DNA of 47,063 bases from the NCBI GenBank assembly GCA_009746045.1, contig RPFO01000154.1, positions 3,604,763 through 3,651,825 of the forward strand, written 5' to 3'. The notes beneath the pieces are model-generated. The model did not search any database and was not told the DNA's origin. It saw nothing but the letters and a program-made list of their open reading frames with translations. The stretch comes from Mesostigma viride. Taxonomy: Eukaryota > Streptophyta > Mesostigmatophyceae > Mesostigmatales > Mesostigmataceae. The position numbers were made by a program, and so were the translations under genes. Positions 8,694 to 17,090 of this stretch are shown here, in pieces (position 1 is the first letter of the stretch; the number at the start of each line of letters is the position of its first letter).

Positions 8694-10802
8694 ATGGCGG
8701 ATGCGCTAAAAAAAACTTGGCTAGGGCGAGTTTTGCGCGTCGACGGAAAGGAATTTAACACTACGGACACTTACGCAGGCTGTGTGACCGATATCGTGTA
8801 CTCAGGAGGCAAGGCTAGGTATAAATTCTGCCTCCATTTCGATGATGATGGCAAGGATATCTGGTACGCTCTTGACCAGGTTGAAAAGTGGTGGGCAGAG
8901 CAGGGCAGCCGAAGCTTTCGCGAGGCAGGCGATGGTTCCGATTCCTGCCAGTCAGATTCGTCTGCAGGCAGTGACGAACTCTCGGATGCGAGTGCTGCAG
9001 ACAGTAATGCGCAAGGCAGCGGTGGTGATGAAGACGATGGTGTCGAGGACGGGGATGGTGAGCCACGACCAAAGCGTGGCCGGCCTGCTGGGTCTCGCGG
9101 CCGGGGTAGGGGGCGGTCCCGTGGCCGGGGCAGGCCTGCACAGGGCCGGGGCAACCAAGAAGCCTCCGAGTTCGCCTGGGAATCGGAAGATATCGAGACA
9201 ACTGAGGCAGGGAACATCGGCGCTGCAAGAATGTGGAAGGATTACGCCAAGCTCTCTGTAGCAGGCTTTTTCTTCTTGCTGCTCGAGATGTCTTTCATCA
9301 CCAAGATCGCCGAGTGGACCAACCTCAAGGCTCAGCAGCGCTTTGACAAGCTCGCTGCGCAGGGCAAGGCTGGGCGTGCATGGACCAAGACCTATGCAAG
9401 TGATATCCTTCGCTTTTTTGCATGCCTCATCATCATGTCCATTCACTGGCAAAATGGAGCCTTTGCACCCTTCTGGAGTGCTGATCCTTACGTGGGCCTT
9501 TCAGCCATCAGTGCAATTATGACTTTCACCAGATTTCAAGACATTCTTCGCAACCTGTCAGTTAGGGACCCCACGGAGAGCAGGCCAGCCAAGGGGGAGG
9601 AGGGCTATGATCCATTGTGGTATGCTAGGGTCATGATTGAGCGCGTGCAGAAGCGGCTGCTAGTGGTGTTTCGGCCCAGCGGGGTGGTCACAGTCGATGA
9701 GTCAATGCAGTTTCAAAAGTCCAAGTGCGAGATCAGGCAGTACTGCAAGGATAAGCCATCACGGAGTCGCTGGGGGGTGAAGCATTGGGCTCTAGCCTGT
9801 GGCAGCACTGGCATTCTTGTTTACTTCATCCCGTACCTCGGTGGTGGCGTATGGCCGATAGGCTGCCCAACCCAGGAGGAGCTGGATTTCTTTGCTGCTG
9901 CTAGTGGTATCGGGTCCTGCTGGGTGGCTGCCCTAGTTCACGCTTGCAAGGGTGTCTTGCAGCCTGCCTCCACCATTGTCGCTGACAACCTCTTTAGTTC
10001 TGTAAAGCTAGTCGAGTGGCTGGGCTCGAAGGGTTACACCTTTGTGGGCACTGTGAGGAAGAGCAGGACATGCTACCCTCGTGACATAAACATTACTGAA
10101 CAGGAGGCAAAAGCACAAGGGCTGAGGCGTGGCAACACCTTGCATCGCATGCTAGCATTGCCAGGTGGCAAAGTGGTGACTGCCCTTACGTACATCGACA
10201 GCAAGGTCGTCCGGTTCTACTCATCACGACACGCGAGCCCTGCCCAGGACCCCTCCAACAAGAAGAAGCGCTGGAACAAGGCAACGGGTGCTTACGAGGA
10301 CGTGCACATTCCCAAGATCAAGCACTTCTATGATCAACATAAAAGCGGTGTGGACAGATTTGATCAAGTGGCTTCGTACTACCACATGGAACTCGTTACC
10401 AGGCGCCCATGGCAGCGTACATTTTTCTGGTTGCTGAACCTCGTGGTGGTGACAGCCTACAAGTATCAGCAGCTAGTAAGGGGGAAAAATGCTTTCTTTA
10501 GCCAACTTGAATTCAGGGCACAACTGGCCAGGGAGTTGTTAGAAAAGGCAGATGCCCTGGACCAGCAGGCTCGGCGCGGGCCAGTTCGCGAGGCCGGTAC
10601 CTGGAGAAGGCCTGCAGCCACGTTCCCTGAGGCTGCCACACATGCTCCCGGTCTTAGTGCTGTGACAAACAGATGTGCTGCATGCAAACAAAAGAGCAAC
10701 ATCACTAGAATTTGTGTTGGATGCAACGTGCACCTGCATCCCGAGCCTGGCTGCTGGGCGCACTGGCACAACCAGGTCCAGGGCAACTTTTGCCGGTCCT
10801 AG
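8694..10802 (+). CDS. piggyBac transposase, intact, 702 aa
   Basis: Cuts and pastes the surrounding element at TTAA, acting in the nucleus. Domain order: residues about 8-66 form a small beta-rich, Tudor-like module (GRVLRVDGKEF, CLHFDDDGKDIWYALDQVEK WW); 70-130 acidic; 122-150 Arg/Gly-rich with AT-hook-like KRGRPAGSRGRGRGRSRGRG; 180-600 the DDE_Tnp_1_7-type catalytic core. Catalytic aspartates by alignment to piggyBac motifs are D335 (VTVDESMQF), D431 (VADNLFSS) and D554 with D557 (SGVDRFDQ); the three-residue spacing of the last pair matches the known enzyme. The C-terminus has a Cys/His cluster (CAACKQ, CVGCNVHLHPEPGCWAHWH) like the family's cross-brace zinc finger. The ATG at 8694 is the first in frame. 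No stops or frameshifts are present. The Tudor-like and AT-hook N-terminus is unusual for characterised piggyBac enzymes but similar extensions occur in protist and algal copies. Confidence 0.95.
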   Translation: MADALKKTWLGRVLRVDGKEFNTTDTYAGCVTDIVYSGGKARYKFCLHFDDDGKDIWYALDQVEKWWAEQGSRSFREAGDGSDSCQSDSSAGSDELSDASAADSNAQGSGGDEDDGVEDGDGEPRPKRGRPAGSRGRGRGRSRGRGRPAQGRGNQEASEFAWESEDIETTEAGNIGAARMWKDYAKLSVAGFFFLLLEMSFITKIAEWTNLKAQQRFDKLAAQGKAGRAWTKTYASDILRFFACLIIMSIHWQNGAFAPFWSADPYVGLSAISAIMTFTRFQDILRNLSVRDPTESRPAKGEEGYDPLWYARVMIERVQKRLLVVFRPSGVVTVDESMQFQKSKCEIRQYCKDKPSRSRWGVKHWALACGSTGILVYFIPYLGGGVWPIGCPTQEELDFFAAASGIGSCWVAALVHACKGVLQPASTIVADNLFSSVKLVEWLGSKGYTFVGTVRKSRTCYPRDINITEQEAKAQGLRRGNTLHRMLALPGGKVVTALTYIDSKVVRFYSSRHASPAQDPSNKKKRWNKATGAYEDVHIPKIKHFYDQHKSGVDRFDQVASYYHMELVTRRPWQRTFFWLLNLVVVTAYKYQQLVRGKNAFFSQLEFRAQLARELLEKADALDQQARRGPVREAGTWRRPAATFPEAATHAPGLSAVTNRCAACKQKSNITRICVGCNVHLHPEPGCWAHWHNQVQGNFCRS

Positions 10803-11311
10803 GGTGATGTTTGAGCCACCACCGGCTTGTGTTATTGCACATCATGTTTATTTGACAGTGACAACATGTTTATGGCACTAGAACATATGTAAAACATCAT
10901 GCAAGCCATGCAAGGGTTGACATACCAATTTCCCTGTTTTTGGCTGCTCGTAGTCATCTGCCAATATGAACGTGATATAAGCATTATAATGCAATTCTGA
11001 GTGCACCCCCCCCAGTTGGGGACCTTTGGACTACCTGTCTACACTATCCAGCCATGCATTTGTGGTTCAGAACCATCCTAAAGATTTGAGGTGGGGGTTA
11101 ACTTTTTCTTGCGCGAAAAAGTTCGTCTTTTGTCCAACTTTGACAGTAAATATCTTGCAAACCACTTTATGTACTCAAGATATTATTGCATATTCTGAAA
11201 GCCCTTGAAGTGTAGATGTTCCTAGCACCTGGGTTGAGGGTATTTGGAGTTGTGGTCTGTGAGTTATGATTTTTTTTATTTTCAGGGGTCTGGAAGTGCC
11301 AAAAATGGTCC
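10803..11311. other. Non-coding right arm of the piggyBac element
   Basis: Between the transposase stop and the right TIR. AT-rich, no gene seen. It contains short direct repeats (GCGCGAAAAAGTTC region near 11110) but nothing matching the left subterminal palindrome. Confidence 0.6.
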
Positions 11312-11803
11312 TCCCGACTAAGGGTTAAGCATCATACCACCTCCACCACCTCCACCATCGCGGCACAACTCAAGCAACAAGCCCTCGACCTTCGCGAGGC
11401 GGCCGAGCTCGACAAGCGCAGCCACAATGTCATCGTCAAGCACTTCGACCAGCCGGCAGGTGAGACCTCCACGAGTCTCCTTGAGGCAGTTAAGCGCGCC
11501 ATTCTTGCCCCCATGCAACTCACTGGTGAGCTGCAGATGTCGGCTGGCCCGGCACCCGTGCTCCTCACCTTTAAGTCCATGGGCGACAAGCTGGCGTTCC
11601 TTAAATGCCGCAAGAAGCTCTCGGAGACTCGCTTCACGCTGGACGACGACTTGACCTTGGCCCAGCAACAGCGGCGACGCGAGCTATGGCCGACCTACCT
11701 TCAGCTCCGGCAGCGTGCAGGGGGGAAGCCGGTATACTGGAGGGGGGCGGTCATCCACGTTGACCACAAGCCCTGGCAGGCCCCTCCTGCCACCCCAGAC
11801 TAG

Positions 11804-12271
11804 GGAATATACCCGTAGTGTAGATTAGATAGGCTTAGCCTTTGCAAGTGGCCCACGCGCATGTGCGCCCACAATGGCCCCCATGGATGATGCTTTCAGT
11901 ATTTAGCCGTGCCCAGCCTACAATGGGACCTCCCATGGATGATGCATTAAGAATTTAGCCATGCGATGCCTATGCAGGGAGTTACTCTCTGCTGAGATGC
12001 CATGTGTACACCAGCTATAGCCTAGCCACATACCCTCCACCCCATATGTCATGCAGGCCTTCTAGGCCCTCTCCTCAAGCCCCCCCTGGGTGCCTGTGCT
12101 TGTTAAGGAGGCATGAACCATCATGGCGGTGCAGGTGCACCTTGTGCACCCAGAGCAGGTGACAGTTGTACATCCTCCACCTGCAGGTTGTAGCCCTGAT
12201 TGTATTACAAACCCATAGATGCCCCTTTCTCAGGGCTATGTGTTACATATGCTCCCAACGGAGCTATGATT
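11804..12271. other. 3' untranslated part of LINE unit B
   Basis: Follows the ORF1 stop. No coding potential. CCCATGGATGATGC occurs twice (near 11880 and 11933). Ends in the (TTAA)n tract. Confidence 0.6.
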
Positions 12272-12289
12272 TTAATTAATTAATTAATT

Positions 12290-12560
12290 AATCTACTCCC
12301 TCTCCCTTCTTTGGACTGCCATGCAGAACAAGCAGCGGTGGCAGAAGATTGTCCAGGCTCACACACCAGCCCCTGTGGGCAAGCCTCCCCCCCCCAAGAG
12401 GAAGGGGCGTTTCGCTGAGTAGTGTAATTAGGATTTTATAGACTAGATCGCTTAGAGTTAGGTTAGTTCGATTACGCAGCTTCCTCAACCTCCACCCCCC
12501 ATCAAGGAATATGTGCTACATGATCTCCCCACGGAGGCATTAATTAATTAATTAATTAAT
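12290..12560 (+). mobile_element. Strongly 5'-truncated LINE copy with (TTAA)n tail
   Basis: Begins exactly at the end of the (TTAA)n tract of unit B with CTACTCCCTCTCCCTTCTTT, matching 6523 onward. It encodes only the last residues of the RT protein (NKQRWQKIVQAHTPAPVGK ... PKRKGRFAE, stop 12419-12421), then about 120 bases of 3' UTR (CTTAGAGTTAGGTTAGTTCG) and a new (TTAA)n tract at 12538-12561. It is a nested insertion into a TTAA tail. Confidence 0.85.
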
Positions 12561-12561
12561 A

Positions 12562-13165
12562 GACACGTGACTGCGTCACGTGAGCGAAAGTCCTCAGTGG
12601 GAGGGGAACATGGGATGGAATGGATGGTGTAAGCAATCTAGGTCCTACACGGAGGCATGTTATAATTTAGTTGTAATTTTTAATGATGGTTCCTACTTCC
12701 AGTTTGTACACCATGCTGGCACGGTTTGTACGGGTCCTGTGTTTCAGCTTATTTGCTTTCTCTGAATTATTGCAGAAGTTACAAAAATAAGTTACAAAAA
12801 TAATACTACACATTTCATGAAGTATTAATTAGACGGGGCGGGCTCACGCCCGGGGTACCCCCTGGTTCGTCTGTAAAATGGAGGCAGATGACTCGTAGAT
12901 AGGTGCAGACAGTAATGAAGGACACCACCCCTAAGTCGGTGGGGGCTCCGCGAGTGACCAAGTTTGGCAGGCATAGCGATTTGGGCCCTCCTGGCCGCAA
13001 CCCTGTCACTAGGAACTAGATCGCTCCACTATCCACCCCATCCCATCTTCATTTCCCTGAGGACGTACGCTCACCTGGCGCAGACACGCAGTTACGTGTA
13101 CATGAAGTAATTAATTATTTTACACGTAGACTGCGTCACGTGAGCATGAGCTCCTCAGTATAAAG
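12562..13165. repeat. Three R1 repeat copies in both orientations
   Basis: R1 heads lie at 12562-12640 (+; GACTGCGTCACGTGAGC then TCCTCAGTGG) and 13112-13165 (+; ACACGTAGACTGCGTCACGT). A full inverted copy spans 13100 down to about 12830; read on the minus strand it gives GATGGGATGGGGTGGAT, then CAGGGTTGCGGCCAGG, then CCAAACTTGGTCACTCGCGG. TTAATTAA tracts border each. The opposing heads at 13060-13150 form a large imperfect inverted repeat. Confidence 0.7.
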
Positions 13166-13748
13166 TATGGAAGGCAAGGAATTCACCAGCAAGGACAAAA
13201 TCAATAAATAGCTGTAATGCGCATTTCTACGCAGCTGGAAGGTATTCACCCGTCTCTTGCACATATTTGTACCTGAAAAATTTGGCAGACATGCACAACA
13301 ATGGAAGACCGAGTGAAAACATAGGAAGGCACTATTGAGCAACCTTATTACAAGGTAGACCATATGACAAAACACCGCGCAATGCTAGTTAGCATGCATG
13401 CAATGTGCTTGCCTCACTTGATCCATGCAGGCCTGATCTGCTGAGAAGGATGGGCAGACTGGCCATGCAATGCATGCACTCCAGACTTTTCATTAGACCG
13501 TGGAAAGCCAGTGGTGAGAAACAAGCTGAACCAACTTGGTAACGATGCAACGACCCAGCAGATGCTTAAGATGGCAACATGCAAAGGCTGACTTCACAAG
13601 CATGCACCTGTCCATACCTTGAACAAATGACACATATAAAATGAATTATAATGCATGAAAATATATAATGATGTTTTCCTTCATAGACCATGCTGTTCCT
13701 GCTCATGATGCTGTCAAGATTTCAAGTAGGGCGGCTGGCGGCACTCAC
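13166..13748. other. Spacer, no gene recognised
   Basis: AT-rich sequence with no conserved coding on either strand. The next downstream exon of the minus-strand OCRE gene is expected here but could not be identified. Confidence 0.4.
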
Positions 13749-14773
13749 CACGTCTGGCTGCCAGCATTATAGAACAGCCCCGAGTTGCTGTCGTAGTAGT
13801 AGCCAGTCTCCGCGTTGTAGTAGTAGCTGGACAAATAACATAAACCGCGGGGCCCAACACCAGAAAAAGGAAAAATGAAAATAAACAGAGCAGACAATTA
13901 GGTGAGGAGCCCTCACAGGCGATGAAGTTAATAACTAACAAAGTTGGGTATCCTTTTTCAGATCTATCTTTTATTCGGTGAAAAAAAAACTCATCCCTTT
14001 CTTATCCTATTAGAAGCCTTCTATAATACTTAATACACCACTACAATCATGTTGGGGCCACGCTGTTCACATCCATGCGTGCTGCTCTCAACAAATACAT
14101 GATTTCACAAATATACCATCAAGAAAGCCGGTGCAAAAGCATGAAAGCACGCTTATCAAGGCACCCACTTATGAACAAGCAAAAGCTCACCCACCAACAA
14201 CTTTCGGTCCTATCTGCTGAAATTAGTGCGCTACCAGGAACCGAACGCAGGACCTCTGGCAGACTGTCCACGACTTTATGGGCCTTCTGATCTGAAGGCA
14301 TCCCAATTTCAGCCCAACTGCGAGAAAGCTCTTTACCGGAGAGCAGTGCCGGTGCGTATGATATAACAAGTGTCAACCCCTCCTAATAAGTGCCTAGCAA
14401 GCGCCTAAAATAAGTAGCTATGAAGTAATGCATCCATCAACCGTAGCCCCTACTTCCTGCCCTAAATGCAAAATCCCTCTTTCTTGTGGGGCACAAGCCA
14501 ATTACCCTATGCCTCTGACACAACTATATCAGTCAATCACCATTCCATGGAAGCTATACCCAAGGCACGTAAGTTCCTTCCATGGTTCAATTTCTTCAAC
14601 ATCAACCCGCGCTCCCGTGAGTCCAAAATAACAAAGGCTAACCCCCACTGTTTCAGTACGTCAATGTCCGAATTGAACCCAGGACCAAGAGCCTGCCCGC
14701 CTGCCCAGAGAATACGCAATACCAGGGACTCACCCAGATGCATCATCATACACGTAGCCACTGCCCTCCTGCA
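13749..14773 (-). CDS. OCRE-domain protein, two exons of a partial gene
   Basis: On the minus strand an exon ending at 14734 (GGCTACGTGTATGATGATGC ATCTGG, donor GTGAGT) and an exon 13826-13749 (acceptor TTTGTCCAG, donor GTGAGT) join in phase 2 to read GSGYVYDDASGYYYNAETGY then YYDSNSGLFYNAGSQTW. Repeated aromatic octamers of the form GYYYxxxTGxYYD are diagnostic of the OCRE domain of splicing-related proteins (RBM5/RBM10, WBP4, AGGF1, plant SUA), which binds tails of Sm proteins. The first exon probably starts at the acceptor CTGCAG at about 14773 but could extend to about 14812 (reading ELVLRSGAGNPLQEG). No flanking exons with RRM, zinc-finger or G-patch motifs were found, so this may be a gene fragment or have long introns. 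Confidence 0.65.
13827..14733. other. Intron of the OCRE gene
   Basis: About 907 bases between the two OCRE exons. A run of A at 13980 and otherwise unremarkable sequence; no second gene recognised. Confidence 0.5.
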
Positions 14774-14812
14774 GGGGATTGCCGGCACCTGAGCGCAGCA
14801 CCAGCTCGCGCA

Positions 14813-15127
14813 TGAGGAAAGCAAACACAACACTTACGGCATTAGCAAGCATCCAATGATAGTTGGGGTGAAGGCAGGCCAAAGAAGGGAGAAAGAAGAG
14901 ACGTAATGCTTGGGTACAGGCCTAACTTTCAGACTTTTCGAGGCAGCACCGCAGCCCTGCTCAGGCTGCAGGGCAACACCCCTGCCTATCGTCCGCCCGA
15001 CATTCCGAAACACGCATCACGATTGCGAACATTGTCAACTCACTACTAGATACTACCATTATGACTGCTGCTGACGCTGCAGCTACTACTGAAACTGCTA
15101 CCATGACGACGGCGAGGACGACAGCGA
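14813..15127. other. Spacer before the GGA tract
   Basis: No gene recognised. Immediately before the GGA tract the + strand can read YHDDGEDDSDEEEE, but a stop codon lies just upstream and no acceptor site is visible, so I do not call an exon. Confidence 0.4.
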
Positions 15128-15413
15128 TGAGGAGGAGGAGGAAGAGGAGGAAGAGGAGGAGGGGGAGGAGGAGGAGGAGGAGGAGGAGGAGGAGGAGGAG
15201 GAGGAGGAGGAGGAGGAGGAGGAGGAGGAGGAGGAGGGGAGGAGGAGGAGGAGGAGGAGGAGGAGGAGGAGGAGGAGGAGGAGGAGGAGGAGGAGGAGGA
15301 GGAGGAGGAGGAGGAGGAGGAGGAGGAGGAGGAGGAGGAGGAGGAGGAGGAGGAGGAGGAGGAGGAGGAGGAGGAGGAGGAGGAGGAGGAGGAGGAGGAG
15401 GAGGAGGAGGGGA
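15128..15413 (+). repeat. (GGA)n microsatellite, about 285 bases
   Basis: Nearly pure GGA repeated about 95 times, with a few AGAGGAA interruptions in the first 60 bases and one GGGGA at 15235. The + strand is all purine. It reads as poly-Glu, poly-Gly or poly-Arg on one strand and poly-Ser, poly-Pro or poly-Leu on the other; no flanking coding supports any of these. Confidence 0.98.
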
Positions 15414-15893
15414 GCCTGCTCGTTTTCCTGGACACGAGGCGATCCTGGATGAGAAAGCCAGCCACCTGAAGGTAGAAACATCCAGCCACCTTGACAAGCT
15501 GCACACTACCCACAGCTCACCCGCTACATATGCAATTGCCCTATATACTACCATTTTAGACAGCGAAAAGTAGCGTTCCGCGGCAACCGCGATTGGGGGG
15601 TCGACCGTAGGGGTTCCCTTACATGCGTGCAGTTGGCTTGGTTGCGTCCACTGGTTGCGCGCCAAAGTTTGGCCCTTGTGTGCCACCATTGCCGCCAAAC
15701 TCTTCTCAGACAGCAAAGTGCGCGATTTTGGCTGGCTTGGCCAAAGTTGTTTGCCCAAACTCTTGCCCAAAGTGTTGCGCAAACTCTTCCGTATTCGAGT
15801 AGCGTGGCGTATCGACCACAGAATTGCGGCATTGCGACCGATCCAAGCGGTATGTGTGTAACAAACGTGGTGGGGTTGTTGCCCGGTTATATT
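15414..15893. other. Spacer, no gene recognised
   Basis: Contains a stretch with repeated CCCAAACTCTT/GCCAAAGTTTGG phrases (15660-15790), partly self-complementary. Open frames of up to 95 codons exist but have biased low-complexity composition and no homology I recognise. Confidence 0.35.
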
Positions 15894-16258
15894 GGCTGTC
15901 TCATTCAGTTGTAACCCACGCCCCTCGAGTAAGGAACCAATAAATGATGAGTTTGAAACTGACCACGGCTTTTTATTAGGCGATAGTCTACGTGTTTGAT
16001 CCCAAGGTTTATTACGGGTCGAAACATCACTTTTGTTAAAAACGACTACACGTTGGCACTTGGTTGTCTCATTCAGTTGTAACCCACGCCCCTCGAGTAA
16101 GGAACCAATAAATGATCGGATTGAAACTGACCACGGCTTTTCATTAGGCGTTAGTCTACGTGTTTGATCCTAAGGTTTATTACTGGTCGAAACATCACTT
16201 TTGTTAAAAACGACTACACGATCGCACTTGGCTGTCTCATTCAGTTGTAGCCTTACGT
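15894..16258 (+). repeat. 168-bp tandem duplication, 2.2 copies
   Basis: GGCTGTCTCATTCAGTTGTA starts at 15894, 16062 (GGTTG...) and 16230. The two full units share CCCACGCCCCTCGAGTAAGG, AACCAATAAATGA, GAAACTGACCACGGCTTTT and ACATCACTTTTGTTAAAAAC with only scattered changes. Each carries an AATAAA. It might be the duplicated 3' end of a transcript, but no gene body is recognised upstream. Confidence 0.9.
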
Positions 16259-17090
16259 ATTAATAAACGTTTGTCGCGTGCATGACAGTGCCCGTGGAGT
16301 CGTGGACGAGCAATTGCGGCGATAGCTACCATCCGCTTCTTCATTTCAGGTTAAAAGGAGGCGCTGGCCCTAAAACGCTCTTTTGGGCGTTGAGGATGTA
16401 GGCACAATTCTTATGTCGGTAAACTTTTGGGAGTCTAGCTATGCCATCATGGCGGCCTTGCATCATGGCGGCCTTGCATCATTGTGAACGACATCGTTGC
16501 AACGTTAATGAATGTATGATCATGATTGCGGCATTGTGGAGTACACGACTTTGCTGCAACGTTGTCATGCCCGACTGGTTGAGCATGATGTTGTGATACA
16601 ACCAGCGATGCCGTCTCAAAAATCGTAGTTCGAAATTTGGGTTTATGAGGCTTAGCTGTTCTTGTGATACTGTCAACGAGATGATTGCAGCGTTGAGGAC
16701 TTTACGCTCGCGACTCGTGTTGATGACATAGAGCCTGAATTTAACTTGAAGTTTGACGTGCATGCTTTGATTACATCGCTTGAATATTTAATTCCAACTA
16801 TTTGTTAACTGGGTTTTTATTTGTTGCATGGTCAACCACACAATTGCCACGTGTAGTTAGAGTGTAACGTAGAATATTTCTAATATTCGTTGTACACTAA
16901 ATGATATGGCAATGGTCCGGGCATGCATAATTGCAATTTGGCATTGTGAGTGTTTTTCAATTTGCAAAATTAAGTTTTTCATTTAACTGACCTAGCATAA
17001 GTGTAAACCAAATAGGTATAGTTTTACCATGGGCGTTGTAGTTTGTCATGGCGAGGGAACCTTATTTTGCAATTGTTGCTTTGTGTTTGA
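16259..17090. other. Spacer upstream of the RPA1-like gene
   Basis: AT-rich. CATCATGGCGGCCTTG is directly duplicated at about 16446 and 16463. The promoter of the RPA1-like gene is expected here, but no convincing TATA or initiator could be singled out. Confidence 0.4.

Larger units (their letters stand above)
8442..11328 (+). mobile_element. Complete piggyBac DNA transposon, 2,879 bp, with TTAA target duplications
   Basis: TTAA at 8442-8445 and 11325-11328 flank an element (8446-11324) whose ends are a perfect 13-bp inverted repeat: CCCTTAGTCGGGA at 8446-8458 and its reverse complement at 11312-11324. piggyBac family elements insert at TTAA, start with CCC and excise precisely; all of this is seen. 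It contains one long uninterrupted transposase gene. The perfect ends and open frame suggest a young, possibly active element. Confidence 0.97.
7587..11803 (+). pseudogene. LINE ORF1 protein interrupted by the piggyBac insertion
   Basis: The ATG at 7587 gives MANKRASTQRSLAAALGNEI and an Ala/Pro/Ser-rich N-terminus. A frame change near 7905-7920 leads to DYASLYDLCLHLHDNNRL, LPDGRLWRHLTLLPGCTRPE and a Thr/Ala/Ser helical stretch to about 8330. A second frame change then gives ALESLHDTAGLTAQ...STWADLL up to the TTAA at 8442. On the far side (11325) reading resumes in the same frame: KHHTTSTTSTIAAQLKQQ, then PVLLTFKSMGDKLAFLKCRK, DDDLTLAQQQRRRELWPTYL and YWRGAVIHVDHK, with stop at 11801-11803. 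The C-terminal region is the conserved ORF1 RNA-binding-type domain. Frame continuity across the insertion shows that piggyBac landed inside an ORF1. The two other frameshifts show decay, unless they are sequencing errors. Confidence 0.8.
7541..12290 (+). mobile_element. LINE-type unit B: ORF1 only, (TTAA)n tail, split by piggyBac
   Basis: Starts with TTCTAAGACGCACATGCTGA, carries ORF1 at 7587-8445 continued at 11325-11803, then about 440 bases of 3' sequence and a (TTAA)n tract at 12272-12292. Removing the 2.9 kb piggyBac leaves a unit of about 1.9 kb with no RT. The 3' end CTCCCAACGGAGC before the tail resembles the terminus at 5370 (CCCCAACGGGAGCAC). Confidence 0.75.

Noticed and set aside
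14650-14725. tRNA-like string (CTGGGTTCAATTCGGAC on the minus strand)
   Set aside because: Only the B-box resembles a tRNA; no cloverleaf could be drawn.
14961-15782. Poly-Pro/Leu, poly-Ser and poly-Gly frames
   Set aside because: Direct translation of the GGA/TCC microsatellite; flanking residues show no domain.
15627-15914. 95-codon open frame
   Set aside because: Composition is repetitive (CCCAAACTCTT phrases), no known motif, and it runs into the 168-bp duplication.
15894-16258. Pair of LTRs
   Set aside because: The copies are directly adjacent with nothing between them and lack TG...CA ends; a simple tandem duplication explains them.
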